Below are positions 1-7,621 of a stretch of DNA of 25,549 nucleotides, in pieces. Made by a program: the position numbers and the translations under genes. How positions within the stretch are numbered: position 1 is the first letter of the stretch; each line of letters starts with the position of its first letter. The DNA comes from Promethearchaeota archaeon (lineage in GTDB: Archaea > Asgardarchaeota > Lokiarchaeia > Sigynarchaeales > SOKP01), in assembly GCA_019058515.1 (NCBI GenBank), contig JAHPYY010000028.1, forward strand, positions 1-25,549, in the 5' to 3' direction. The notes under the pieces are model-generated. The model worked only from the letters and a program-made list of their open reading frames with translations, did no database searches and was not told the DNA's origin.

Positions 1-1
1 G

Positions 2-1042
2 GTAATACCTGACTATGCCACAAAAGACGATTTAAGCGAGGCTTTAGCGGAAAATAAACTCCCAAATACTCAAGAATTTATCGATTTCTTAAACAATAAC
101 GACCTTGTAGGTGAAACGCTTGTAAAAAGTCACATCGTCGATGTCGATGTATCGGAGGAAGTGTATGAAAGTGAAATGATTAATCAAAACATCGTTATGA
201 CGATCGTACTACCAGAGAATTTTGAGCAAACTATCGCTCAAGTTAAAAACGGAAATTGGAGCGATGGAAAAATCGAAATAAAGCTGATTTGCCTTAATAT
301 TCACGAAGATTATCTTAAGAACATTTACTTTGGTTTTCAAAGAAAGCTTAAAGCGTATTACGACCAAGTTTTAAAAAACGAGACTGAAGTTATATATATA
401 TATTCAAACGCAGATCCTAACCGAATTACCTTTCCACGCATGTGGACCATTGGATCAGGAGCAATAGTGTTCGTGTGTCTCACAAGTTCAATAATCGTTG
501 CTGCTGCGTTTATTTTCAGCGAAAAATCAAGCAAAATGCGCCCAGAACTTGCGCTTGCGAGACCAGAAAATCAAATCGCAACCTTATTTGGTAAAGTGGT
601 ATCTTCCACAATAGTATCTTTTCTTTTTAACTTTTTAATAGGCGCATCGATTATCTTTTTTTGGTTAGGAATCCCTTTTCCAGCAGATTTAATAGGATTT
701 TTAGGAATTGTTATTGCAACCTTATTTTTAGGATCAATCATCGGATGCATGCTTGGATGTGTAATTCCTGAGCAAGTTTACACATTTCCAATTTCGCTAT
801 TTGTGGTCTTAGCCACTTTATTTTTATGTGGAGGATTTATCGATGTAGAGATGTTTACGAGTCCATTAAAATACATCGTTCAGTTGGTTCCCTTTACTTA
901 CATGTATGTAGTTACTTTTGATACTATTTTAACTGGTGAACCTATTTCATTGTTTCATATACTTGGATTTACGATTTACACTATCATCTTTTTAGGGATA
1001 AGCGTTAAAGTATATAAAAAGTACCTAATATCAAAGACTTAA
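2..1042 (+). CDS. ABC-2 type transporter permease, C-terminal part (5' end outside window)
   Basis: The reading frame is open from base 2 to the TAA at 1040-1042, so this is the 3' portion (346 codons) of a longer gene. The first 130 or so residues form a soluble, mostly extracytoplasmic-looking stretch. About five hydrophobic segments follow, with a GSGAIVFVCLTSSIIVAAAF helix first and a short basic tail (VKVYKKYLISKT) last. One membrane helix, a large extracytoplasmic loop and then a block of five or six helices is the layout of ABC-2/DrrB-like export permeases that pair with a separate ATPase. No ATPase is visible here; it may lie upstream of the window. The substrate cannot be told. A GTG at 161 could be read as a start, but coding continues upstream without a stop, so an upstream start is much more likely. 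Confidence 0.75.
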   Translation, partial: VIPDYATKDDLSEALAENKLPNTQEFIDFLNNNDLVGETLVKSHIVDVDVSEEVYESEMINQNIVMTIVLPENFEQTIAQVKNGNWSDGKIEIKLICLNIHEDYLKNIYFGFQRKLKAYYDQVLKNETEVIYIYSNADPNRITFPRMWTIGSGAIVFVCLTSSIIVAAAFIFSEKSSKMRPELALARPENQIATLFGKVVSSTIVSFLFNFLIGASIIFFWLGIPFPADLIGFLGIVIATLFLGSIIGCMLGCVIPEQVYTFPISLFVVLATLFLCGGFIDVEMFTSPLKYIVQLVPFTYMYVVTFDTILTGEPISLFHILGFTIYTIIFLGISVKVYKKYLISKT

Positions 1043-1043
1043 C

Positions 1044-1060
1044 TTTTTCCATTTTTTTCC
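1044..1060 (+). terminator. T-rich tract after ABC-2 permease gene
   Basis: Two T runs (five and seven T) separated by CCA begin two bases after the stop codon. Archaeal transcription commonly ends at such oligo-T tracts without a hairpin. The gene on the other strand converges here and ends at 1115, which fits a termination zone. The assignment rests only on base composition and position. Confidence 0.4.
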
Positions 1061-1114
1061 TATTAACTAATTCATCTTCGTTATTTCTAGCTGTGGTTGG
1101 TTCACTTAATGAGA

Positions 1115-1891
1115 CTAAAGACCAGGAATCTTAGTTTTATTATATATATAATCAAGGAATTTGGAAAGAACTGAAATTAATGTCAGAAAAATGATACCAA
1201 CGATGATGTATGTCAACAAACTTAGAAATGTCTGTGAAACGATGTAATGCGCTTGGGCAAAAAGTTCTACGACTCCAATGAAATACACAATAACAGTATA
1301 TTTGGGAAGATACGCAGCCTCATTAGACCAAGCAGGAATTACGCGCCGTAAAGCTTGGGGCAATACAACTCGGTAAATACCCGATCTTTTTGACATACCT
1401 AAAGATTGAGCTGCCAATAATTGACCCGTCCCTACGGAATTCATTGCTCCTCTTAAGTATTCCGCCTGATACGCAGCACTGTTAAGGCTAAGGGTAATTA
1501 AACCAATCAATGTGCGATGATCCAATAATATAATAGAAATGTCTCTGTCAAAAAGAGTGAAATTGACTTGAAACGACCACCTCCCGATTGCGATATAAGG
1601 CAAATTTTGAGCTTCAAGAACTGCGATGATACTAAACGGAAGAAAATAGAAAAGTAAAAGCTGGATGAGTAATGGAGTTCCCCTAAAGAATTCGATATAT
1701 ACGGTAGATATCCTTGAAAGAATACCTCCTCCATATTGTCGCAGTATCGACAGCATTAAACCTAAAAGAAATCCGAAAGAGAGAGCCCACATAAAAAGCC
1801 ACATAGTTAAAGTGAATCCCGAAAGAATGTGATCCCAATATCCGAAAATGCTTAGTATATCTCCAAGTGGTCCTAGATCCTCTAAATTCAC
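1115..1891 (-). CDS. Polar amino acid ABC transporter, permease
   Basis: Inner-membrane permease of the HisM/GlnP (HAAT) family, 258 aa. The conserved cytoplasmic loop that docks on the ATPase is visible as EYLRGAMNSVGTGQ followed by AAQSLGMSKRSGIYRVVLPQ and ALRRVIPAWSNE. About five hydrophobic helices surround it. The start is a GTG whose G-T-G-A overlaps the stop of the upstream ATPase gene, and a very strong Shine-Dalgarno AGGAGG sits seven bases upstream. It is therefore translationally coupled as the last gene of a four-gene importer operon. It differs from the second permease (2687-3373), so the two probably form a heterodimer. Substrate specificity cannot be read from the sequence beyond polar or charged amino acids. 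Confidence 0.88.
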   Translation of the reverse strand: MNLEDLGPLGDILSIFGYWDHILSGFTLTMWLFMWALSFGFLLGLMLSILRQYGGGILSRISTVYIEFFRGTPLLIQLLLFYFLPFSIIAVLEAQNLPYIAIGRWSFQVNFTLFDRDISIILLDHRTLIGLITLSLNSAAYQAEYLRGAMNSVGTGQLLAAQSLGMSKRSGIYRVVLPQALRRVIPAWSNEAAYLPKYTVIVYFIGVVELFAQAHYIVSQTFLSLLTYIIVGIIFLTLISVLSKFLDYIYNKTKIPGL

Positions 1892-2697
1892 TTGATTTCC
1901 TCCTGGCTATTCGACTTTAATAGATCTTCGTGTCGACCATACAAGACCTCGATTTGATTTAGGAAATGCTTTACTCTATCAGATTCGGGAGATTCAACGA
2001 AATGTTTTGGCGTTCCCCGTTCCACAACAACTCCATGATCGATGAAAATCATCTCTGAAGCAACAGCTCTCGCAAATCCCATTTCATGAGTCACCACAAT
2101 CATAGTAGTACCCGCTTGAGCGATGTCTAACATAACTCTTAAAACTTCTCCTATTAGTTCTGGATCTAAAGCGGAAGTTGGTTCGTCAAACAAAATTACA
2201 TCAGGTTCCATAGCTAACGCACGAGCGATCCCAACTCTTTGTTGTTGTCCACCAGACAATTGGGCAGGATAGTGATCAGCCCAGTCCACCATTTTAACAC
2301 GTTCTAAAGCCTTGAGAGCTTTGTCTCTAGCCTCTTCTTTGCTCATTCCCTTGACTCGACGAAGTCCTAAACTAATATTGTCGACTGCTTTAAGGTGTGC
2401 AAAGAGGTCGAAGTGTTGAAAGACCATTCCGATCCTAGACCGAATTTCATTTAAATTAACGCCCGATTTAGTTATTTCTTGGTTTCTAAGGAACACCTGA
2501 CCTTTATCGGGTGGATTCAGCATATTAATACATCGCAACAATGTACTTTTTCCCGAACCACTAGGGCCAAAAATTACTTTTACCTCCTTTTCCGCCAATT
2601 CGAACGAAATCCCCTTGAGAACTTCTAAATCATCGTACGCTTTCCACACATCCACTACCTGTATAACACGATCTTTTTCTACTATCTTAACCACCAC
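1888..2697 (-). CDS. Polar amino acid ABC transporter, ATP-binding protein (GlnQ/HisP type)
   Basis: Cytoplasmic ATPase that drives the amino acid importer, about 269 aa, full length for the family. Walker A is FGPSGSGKST near residues 43-52, the signature is LSGGQQQRVGIARAL, Walker B is VILFDEPTSALDPE, and the H-loop is VVTHEMGFA. The CINMLNPPDKG stretch after Walker A is typical of the HisP/GlnQ subfamily. The start is GTG at 2697 (another GTG follows at 2694), overlapping the last codons of the upstream permease; an AGGAA lies a few bases before it. Its stop overlaps the start of the following permease. The overlaps indicate coupled translation and balanced stoichiometry. Confidence 0.93.
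   Translation of the reverse strand: MVVKIVEKDRVIQVVDVWKAYDDLEVLKGISFELAEKEVKVIFGPSGSGKSTLLRCINMLNPPDKGQVFLRNQEITKSGVNLNEIRSRIGMVFQHFDLFAHLKAVDNISLGLRRVKGMSKEEARDKALKALERVKMVDWADHYPAQLSGGQQQRVGIARALAMEPDVILFDEPTSALDPELIGEVLRVMLDIAQAGTTMIVVTHEMGFARAVASEMIFIDHGVVVERGTPKHFVESPESDRVKHFLNQIEVLYGRHEDLLKSNSQEEIK
1899..1904 (-). promoter_or_regulatory. Strong Shine-Dalgarno for GTG start at 1891
   Basis: On the minus strand AGGAGG is followed by AAATCAA and then GTG. This consensus ribosome-binding site lies inside the end of the ATPase gene and fixes the unusual GTG start of the last permease gene. Confidence 0.75.
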
Positions 2698-3373
2698 CCA
2701 TTCCTAACTCTTTAAGTTTCTTAGCTTGTGTCTCTCCAAAATATCTCGTTACGGGATAAGTAAAAAGGAAATAAATTATTGCACTGATTCCCATAGACAC
2801 CGCCCATAATGCGGGAAAATTTACGGATATTCTATAAGCTGCTTTTGCCATTTCAATGACGCCTACTGCATACGCATAAGACGAGTCTTTAATTACAACT
2901 GCATACTCGTTTGACCATCCAGGTAAAGCTAGTCTAAAAGCTTGAGGCATTATGACGTGTCTTATAGCTTCTCCCCGCGTCATCCCTAAAGCCAGAGCGG
3001 CTTCCATTTGACCAGATTTTACAGAAGTAATTGCTCCTCGAAAGATCTGAGATTGATAAGCGGCACTTCTCAATGCAAGTGCCAAAATGACTCCCACTAA
3101 GGGTCTTAAAAGAGGTTCAATAAACAAGAATAAAAATGAAAAACCAAAAACGAATATATATATTAACACTAAAAGTGGAATGCCACGAAATACTTTCTCG
3201 TACCCGCTTGCAATCCACGCGAGTTCTTTTGAGCCATAAACTCTCATTAACGCTAAGAAAAGACCTAAAATGAACCCAATTAATAAGCCTAAACCTGTTA
3301 AAATTAAAGTTACAGGCAATCCATTAACAAGAATATAAAAAAAAATAGATGGAAGATCTGGAGTTTCGCTCAT
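2687..3373 (-). CDS. Polar amino acid ABC transporter, permease
   Basis: Second membrane permease of the HAAT importer, 228 aa from the preferred start. The ATPase-docking loop is seen as FRGAITSVKSGQ, AALALGMTRGEAIRHVIMPQ and AFRLALPGWSNE, followed by the conserved VIKDSSYAYAVGVIEM. About five hydrophobic helices are visible. The ATG at 3373 overlaps the stop of the binding-protein gene as ATGA, the usual sign of coupled translation. A GTG nine bases further upstream (3382) is possible but less attractive. The downstream ATPase gene overlaps its 3' end. Confidence 0.88.
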   Translation of the reverse strand: MSETPDLPSIFFYILVNGLPVTLILTGLGLLIGFILGLFLALMRVYGSKELAWIASGYEKVFRGIPLLVLIYIFVFGFSFLFLFIEPLLRPLVGVILALALRSAAYQSQIFRGAITSVKSGQMEAALALGMTRGEAIRHVIMPQAFRLALPGWSNEYAVVIKDSSYAYAVGVIEMAKAAYRISVNFPALWAVSMGISAIIYFLFTYPVTRYFGETQAKKLKELGMGGG

Positions 3374-4149
3374 CCAAACCACTCTACTATTAAATCATCG
3401 ATCGTTCCATCATCGTATCCGTCGTAAATAACCTTATTTATATAGTACATCAAATCTGGAGTGTCAATACGACACCAAAGAGCGAGATTTTCAGAAGCTG
3501 TACTATAAATTACTTTAAGGTCCTCAGTTTTAGCCCAAGTAGTATAAATAGGTCCATCTACGTAAGCAGCATCGATATTTCCCAGAACCAAATCTTGAAT
3601 TAGCACATCTGCTCTGGGAAATGTCGTAGGGGTTACTCCTGCAGCTTCCAATTCATCCTGCATTACGGTTCCCGTCTGACATCCTACTTTATATCCGACA
3701 AGATCCGATAACTCTTCAATCGCAAGAGTCGAATCCCCTTTAACAATTACTACTTGGCTAACTGTAATGTATGTTGTAGAAGGAGCAAGCTGTTGACGGC
3801 GCTCTTCTGTGTTAGTCATGGCAGCAGCGATCATATCAATCGTACCTGCCGCACAAGCACCAATTAAAGAATCAAAATCCATGTCTTGGACTTGAAGGGT
3901 TACACCTAATTCAGCTGCTATCAATTTTGAAATATCAATATCAAATCCTACATATTCTTGGGTTGTAGTATCGAAATCTTCAAAGGGAGGATAGTCTGCA
4001 CTGGTACCTACAATGATATACCCTCTCGCTTTAATCTGATCAACTAAACTCGCTGGTGCTGCGAAGAACGCCATACCTATCACAAGACCGATAACAAGAC
4101 CTCCTACAAGGCATACAACCATTGCAATAATAGCGGGTCCTTTTTCCAA
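3370..4149 (-). CDS. Polar amino acid ABC transporter, substrate-binding protein, membrane-anchored
   Basis: Extracytoplasmic solute-binding protein of the SBP_bac_3 family, 259 aa. It has an N-terminal hydrophobic helix (about residues 5-28) without a lipobox cysteine, so it is probably held by this uncleaved or signal-type helix, as is common in archaea. The mature domain starts near LVDQIKARGYIIVGTSADYP and contains GFDIDISKLIAAELG and GTIDMIAAAMTNTEERR, all classic for amino acid binders. The start was chosen as TTG at 4149 because GAGGTG lies six bases upstream; a further TTG at 4164 would place that motif inside the gene. It is the first gene of the importer operon, behind a TATA box near 4261. 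Confidence 0.88.
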   Translation of the reverse strand: MEKGPAIIAMVVCLVGGLVIGLVIGMAFFAAPASLVDQIKARGYIIVGTSADYPPFEDFDTTTQEYVGFDIDISKLIAAELGVTLQVQDMDFDSLIGACAAGTIDMIAAAMTNTEERRQQLAPSTTYITVSQVVIVKGDSTLAIEELSDLVGYKVGCQTGTVMQDELEAAGVTPTTFPRADVLIQDLVLGNIDAAYVDGPIYTTWAKTEDLKVIYSTASENLALWCRIDTPDLMYYINKVIYDGYDDGTIDDLIVEWFG

Positions 4150-4156
4150 ATGTATA

Positions 4157-4162
4157 CACCTC
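4157..4162 (-). promoter_or_regulatory. Shine-Dalgarno GAGGTG deciding a TTG start
   Basis: GAGGTG on the minus strand lies six bases before TTG at 4149-4147. It supports that TTG over the upstream TTG at 4164 as start of the binding-protein gene. Confidence 0.6.
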
Positions 4163-4184
4163 AATTTTTGTTAATGAATAGATC

Positions 4185-4203
4185 GTAGGAATACAAATCC
4201 TAC
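4185..4203 (-). repeat. Inverted repeat in importer leader
   Basis: Perfect 6-bp arms (GTAGGA / TCCTAC) flank a 7-base spacer. It lies between the putative TATA box and the start codon of the importer operon, roughly 35-55 bases upstream of the start. It could be an operator or a small mRNA hairpin. With arms this short in AT-rich DNA, chance is possible. Confidence 0.35.
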
Positions 4204-4260
4204 TAATTTCTTATTTTTTAGTCGATTTTGTTTCGTATGGATTCATTTATGACACTTAAA

Positions 4261-4268
4261 TATATAAA
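4261..4268 (-). promoter_or_regulatory. TATA box of amino acid importer operon
   Basis: On the minus strand this reads TTTATATA, a near-ideal archaeal TATA element, preceded by A-rich sequence. Transcription would start about 25 bases downstream (near 4240), giving a leader of about 90 bases that holds the 4185-4203 inverted repeat. Confidence 0.55.
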
Positions 4269-4368
4269 TTTTCCCTAAAAATCTTGGAATCGATTATTAA
4301 ACGCTTGTTGGAGAATAGAAATCAATAAGATGATTTTGCTAGCCTTGACTTTATATAACATCTTAAAA

Positions 4369-5472
4369 TCATAATCTCATCCATTTGCTTTCTAATGGGA
4401 GGGAAAAGGGAGGTTCTTCCAACAAGGTTGATTTTGCCCAATCTTTTATTAAATATTCATCGACTATTTCGGGAATATATTGCTTCTCTTCAATACATCT
4501 CTGTAGAAATGAATCACCACCAGATTCAATACATTTGATTTTGCCAAATCTCCAAGCTTCTTCGAGATGTGCTAGAAGAATCCACTTATCCCACGATTCG
4601 GCGCATGCGACGTAATCAGCAGAACTAATATCTTTCATTCTTTTTATGGGATACACAAAATCGCTTACATTCTTTAATGTAACCTCCTTGTTCAAGGGGA
4701 GTATATTAATGACATTCTGAGTTCTGTTATTTATCACCTTGAAGTATTTTTCTAGTTCTTTTGCTTGATTTTGGATATCAAGAGGTTGGATTCTATGACT
4801 AGATAATATATAATCACATTCTCTTGCTACAATTTCTTTAGTGGCGTTTTTAAAAGCTTCTATGGAAGCACCTCTCTGAGGTATACCATAAAATGGAAAG
4901 GGAGTGAAATCGTAATCACAAGACAACACATAACGAGTGCCTGCGCTTTTTATTTCGAAATCAAGCATGTGTAGGCAATGATCATTAGTCTCGTGCGCTA
5001 ACACGGATATTTCTCCAAATTCTATAATTTCTCCATCTTTAATAGGATTTAATCTGGAATTTGGGTAATTTTTATTTTTAAATCCCAAAGATTCTCCAAA
5101 TCCTACGAAATTAGCGATTTTTTCTTTTGGAATGCCCGCGTAAAGTCCAATTCTCGCTTTTTTCACACTCCTTTTTAGAGTATCGGCGTGTGCGTGGATT
5201 TTTGCATCGGATTTCTCGAAAATATCTGCTAATCCTCTACTATGGTCCAAGTGTGCGTGAGATAAGAATATGTCCGTAATATCCCCAGTCTCTAAATCCA
5301 ACCGGGCCTTCAAAAAGTTGCTAATTATTTGCTCGCCGGGATTAGTATCTAGAAGAATTTTATGAGAATTTTCCTCTATAAACAGAGCATTTCCAGAAGG
5401 AAAACGCGATTTATTTTCTCCTAATATTAACCATAATTGAGGGCTAAGCTTCTTAAATTTTATATCTCCCAT
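4369..5472 (-). CDS. MBL-fold metallo-hydrolase
   Basis: Cytoplasmic metallo-beta-lactamase-fold hydrolase, 367 aa. The metal-binding HxHxDH is seen as SHAHLDH (His72, His74, Asp76, His77). Further likely ligands are the His in ETNDHCLHM, the Asp in SCDYDF and the His in SSHRIQP. Upstream, SGNALFIEENSHKILLDTNPG is the usual first strand pair of the fold. After the MBL core (to about residue 240) comes a helical C-terminal extension of about 120 residues, typical of longer family members related to the glyoxalase II/RNase Z-like group. No signal peptide is seen. The substrate is unknown. The gene stands alone: the importer promoter lies behind it and the bpsA-speD gene is divergent across a 156-bp spacer. 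Confidence 0.85.
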   Translation of the reverse strand: MGDIKFKKLSPQLWLILGENKSRFPSGNALFIEENSHKILLDTNPGEQIISNFLKARLDLETGDITDIFLSHAHLDHSRGLADIFEKSDAKIHAHADTLKRSVKKARIGLYAGIPKEKIANFVGFGESLGFKNKNYPNSRLNPIKDGEIIEFGEISVLAHETNDHCLHMLDFEIKSAGTRYVLSCDYDFTPFPFYGIPQRGASIEAFKNATKEIVARECDYILSSHRIQPLDIQNQAKELEKYFKVINNRTQNVINILPLNKEVTLKNVSDFVYPIKRMKDISSADYVACAESWDKWILLAHLEEAWRFGKIKCIESGGDSFLQRCIEEKQYIPEIVDEYLIKDWAKSTLLEEPPFSLPLESKWMRL

Positions 5473-5628
5473 TGCATAATGAAATTTTTCCTGAAATTTA
5501 ATTGGACTGAATTATCTTAATAGGTTGTGTATGACCCTCCAATTAGAAAATAACCAAAAAAAATGTATTGAATTATTGATTAATAGTAATATTAACAAAT
5601 TTAGATATTTCATGTTGGTCTATTAAAG

Positions 5629-7050
5629 ATGAATTCTAAAGCAGAGGAAACGCTGGCTTTAATCGCTATTAATTCGGATCTAGCTGAAAGTGTAGAAGGC
5701 GTGAGGTCGATTTTATTGAATATGTACCGCTTTCCGAATTTGAAAAACAAAATTTTGTCGCAAAAAACGGGTATTGCGGTACCAACTCTGGCTGCGACTA
5801 GAAGCGAGCTAGTTAAAGCGGGAATAATAGAAAAAAGAAACAGATTGGGAGAAATTGGTAGGAAGTGGGTTAAAAAAAACTTATATTTACATTTTGACTA
5901 TGATCCCCTTCAAAGCGATTCCTTGAATGAATATCTAAGTATACCCAAAGAATTTGCCTTCTTGAAAAACTTCGAGGATTACATAAAAAACCGTCCGATT
6001 CCAAAATTCGATTTGGACCAAGCTCACGCTAATTTTGAAACATTGATTAAACGTACTTTATACCTATTAAAACAAGGAGATTTAGAAGGAAGAAAACTTA
6101 TATTTCTAGGCGACGATGATGTCGTTAGCCTTTTAGTAGGTTTGACGGGCTTAGCCGAGGAAATTATGGTGTTAGACATAGACCAGAGGATTTTGGATTT
6201 CTTAATGGAAGCAAAAAAGGAATTCTCCTTAAAAAATTTCAACACTATTTGCCACGACCTTAGGGATCCTTGCCCTCCAGCCATAACTAATAAATATGAT
6301 GTAGTAATCATGGATCCTCCATACACAGATCCTGCATTAAGATTGTTTCTAAAACGAGCAAAGGAAGTTTTAACAACGAGTATTAAAATCAACAACGAGG
6401 AAATAGTATTAACAGGGAAAAAATTATTACTCTGCTTTGGAAACAAACCCCCTAAGGAATCCTTGGAAATTCAAGCTTCCATTTTAGACCACGGGTTTGA
6501 AATTAAAGAAATAATCCCTAATTTTAACCGCTACATAGGAGCTAGCATAATTGGTCAATTTAGCCATGTGTATTATCTGGAATTAGCTCAAATTATTGAT
6601 GAACCTAGATTATTTAACTCACTCCAAAATCCCATATACACCTCTGAAGTAAAAGGAAACGAATATCGTCAGTTTAGGCCGATCGGAATTCAATACATAG
6701 GCGAGTTAAGGTTTTCGGACCAAAGTGTTCTTCTTGACAATGAAAAAATTCTAAAATCCTTTCTAGACGCGCTTAACCTTGCTAAATTGACAATAACAGA
6801 TGTATATCATCATCAATACACTCCGTATGGTTATAGCGCTATAGCGATCTTGAAAACAAGTCACGCGGCAATTCATACTTGGCCAGAGCATGGGTACTTA
6901 AGCCTAGACATCTTCATTTGTGACGAGTTTGAAAAAGGGAAAAAAGCACTACAAGAATTAAAACAAACTTTTAACCCTATATCATCTGAATTTTTTGTGA
7001 TAGAAAGAGGAAAGAAAGAACCTATACGTTTAAATTCTTTGGAAATTTAA
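5629..7050 (+). CDS. bpsA-speD: Fusion of BpsA-like aminopropyltransferase and SpeD-type pyruvoyl decarboxylase
   Basis: Polyamine enzyme, 473 aa, with two catalytic modules. Residues 1-330 match BpsA (branched-chain polyamine synthase): an N-terminal winged-helix (to about residue 85), a Rossmann-type core with FLGDDD (catalytic GDDD at 161-164), VLDIDQRIL and MDPPYT (228-233). Residues 340-470 match class 1B S-adenosylmethionine decarboxylase: TSHAAIHTWPEHG carries Ser411, the expected pyruvoyl-forming serine, with His416 and Cys431 at exactly the +5 and +20 spacing seen in the Thermotoga enzyme (Ser63, His68, Cys83). The residue before the cleaved serine is Thr410 instead of the usual Glu. 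The decarboxylase would supply the aminopropyl donor, decarboxylated SAM, directly to the transferase. Alternatively the SpeD domain may decarboxylate ornithine or arginine, as some SpeD relatives do. The gene ends inside the 3' end of the opposing phosphoribosyltransferase gene. Confidence 0.88.
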   Translation: MNSKAEETLALIAINSDLAESVEGVRSILLNMYRFPNLKNKILSQKTGIAVPTLAATRSELVKAGIIEKRNRLGEIGRKWVKKNLYLHFDYDPLQSDSLNEYLSIPKEFAFLKNFEDYIKNRPIPKFDLDQAHANFETLIKRTLYLLKQGDLEGRKLIFLGDDDVVSLLVGLTGLAEEIMVLDIDQRILDFLMEAKKEFSLKNFNTICHDLRDPCPPAITNKYDVVIMDPPYTDPALRLFLKRAKEVLTTSIKINNEEIVLTGKKLLLCFGNKPPKESLEIQASILDHGFEIKEIIPNFNRYIGASIIGQFSHVYYLELAQIIDEPRLFNSLQNPIYTSEVKGNEYRQFRPIGIQYIGELRFSDQSVLLDNEKILKSFLDALNLAKLTITDVYHHQYTPYGYSAIAILKTSHAAIHTWPEHGYLSLDIFICDEFEKGKKALQELKQTFNPISSEFFVIERGKKEPIRLNSLEI

Positions 7051-7621
7051 AGATTTCTTCATCACTCGAGAGGGATATATCTGTTATAAAAGGTAATTCT
7101 CTATATTTTCCATTAAAATCTAATCCATATCCAATAACAAATTGGTTCGGTATATCAAATCCAATGAATCTAACGGGAAATTCCATGATTCTATCCGGGA
7201 TTTCTTTCCTCAATAAACAGCAAAATTCTATAGTCTTAGGATTAAAATGTTTTAAAACCGTGTGCCTTATTTTATTTAACGTCTTGCCTGTGTCTAAAAT
7301 ATCGTCGATAATTAATATATGTTTTCCGTTTAGGTTTTTTCGAAGGAATGTATTCTCACTGATTTTAATCTCTCCTGAATTTATGCCTTCATAAGATTTA
7401 ACTGATATAATGTCAGTTTCGATTTTAAGTCCGAGTTTCGAAAGTTCTCTCAAAAGATCAGAGGCAAACATGAATGCCCCAATTAGTACTATTATCATAT
7501 AAATGGAGTCCACCCCCATTTCTTTAAAGTAATTAAAAATTTCCAAAGCTAAACTTTCTACGCTGATTTTAATTTTATCTTTCGAAATTGGGAGCTTTGC
7601 AGTCATAGTACTTATCTCCAT
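7022..7621 (-). CDS. Hypoxanthine/guanine phosphoribosyltransferase-like protein
   Basis: Cytosolic purine salvage enzyme joining a purine base to PRPP, 199 aa. The PRPP-binding loop is HILIIDDILDTGKT (residues 101-114). The N-terminal VLIGAFMFASDLLREL and the C-terminal VIGYGLDFNGKYRELPFI are diagnostic for the HPRT branch of type I phosphoribosyltransferases. The first ATG (7621) overlaps the upstream DUF362 gene by 10 bases; a second ATG at 7606 has GGAG nine bases upstream and may be the real start. Its last 29 bases overlap the end of the convergent bpsA-speD gene. The base preference cannot be settled from sequence. It is probably co-transcribed with the DUF362 gene. Confidence 0.88.
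   Translation of the reverse strand: MEISTMTAKLPISKDKIKISVESLALEIFNYFKEMGVDSIYMIIVLIGAFMFASDLLRELSKLGLKIETDIISVKSYEGINSGEIKISENTFLRKNLNGKHILIIDDILDTGKTLNKIRHTVLKHFNPKTIEFCCLLRKEIPDRIMEFPVRFIGFDIPNQFVIGYGLDFNGKYRELPFITDISLSSDEEIFKFPKNLNV

Noticed and set aside
1507..1734. Minus-strand frame of 75 codons inside the importer permease
   Set aside because: Out-of-frame shadow of the permease gene whose own frame carries the conserved docking loop.
6024..6446. Minus-strand frame of 140 codons
   Set aside because: Fully antisense to the catalytic part of bpsA-speD, with no family resemblance.
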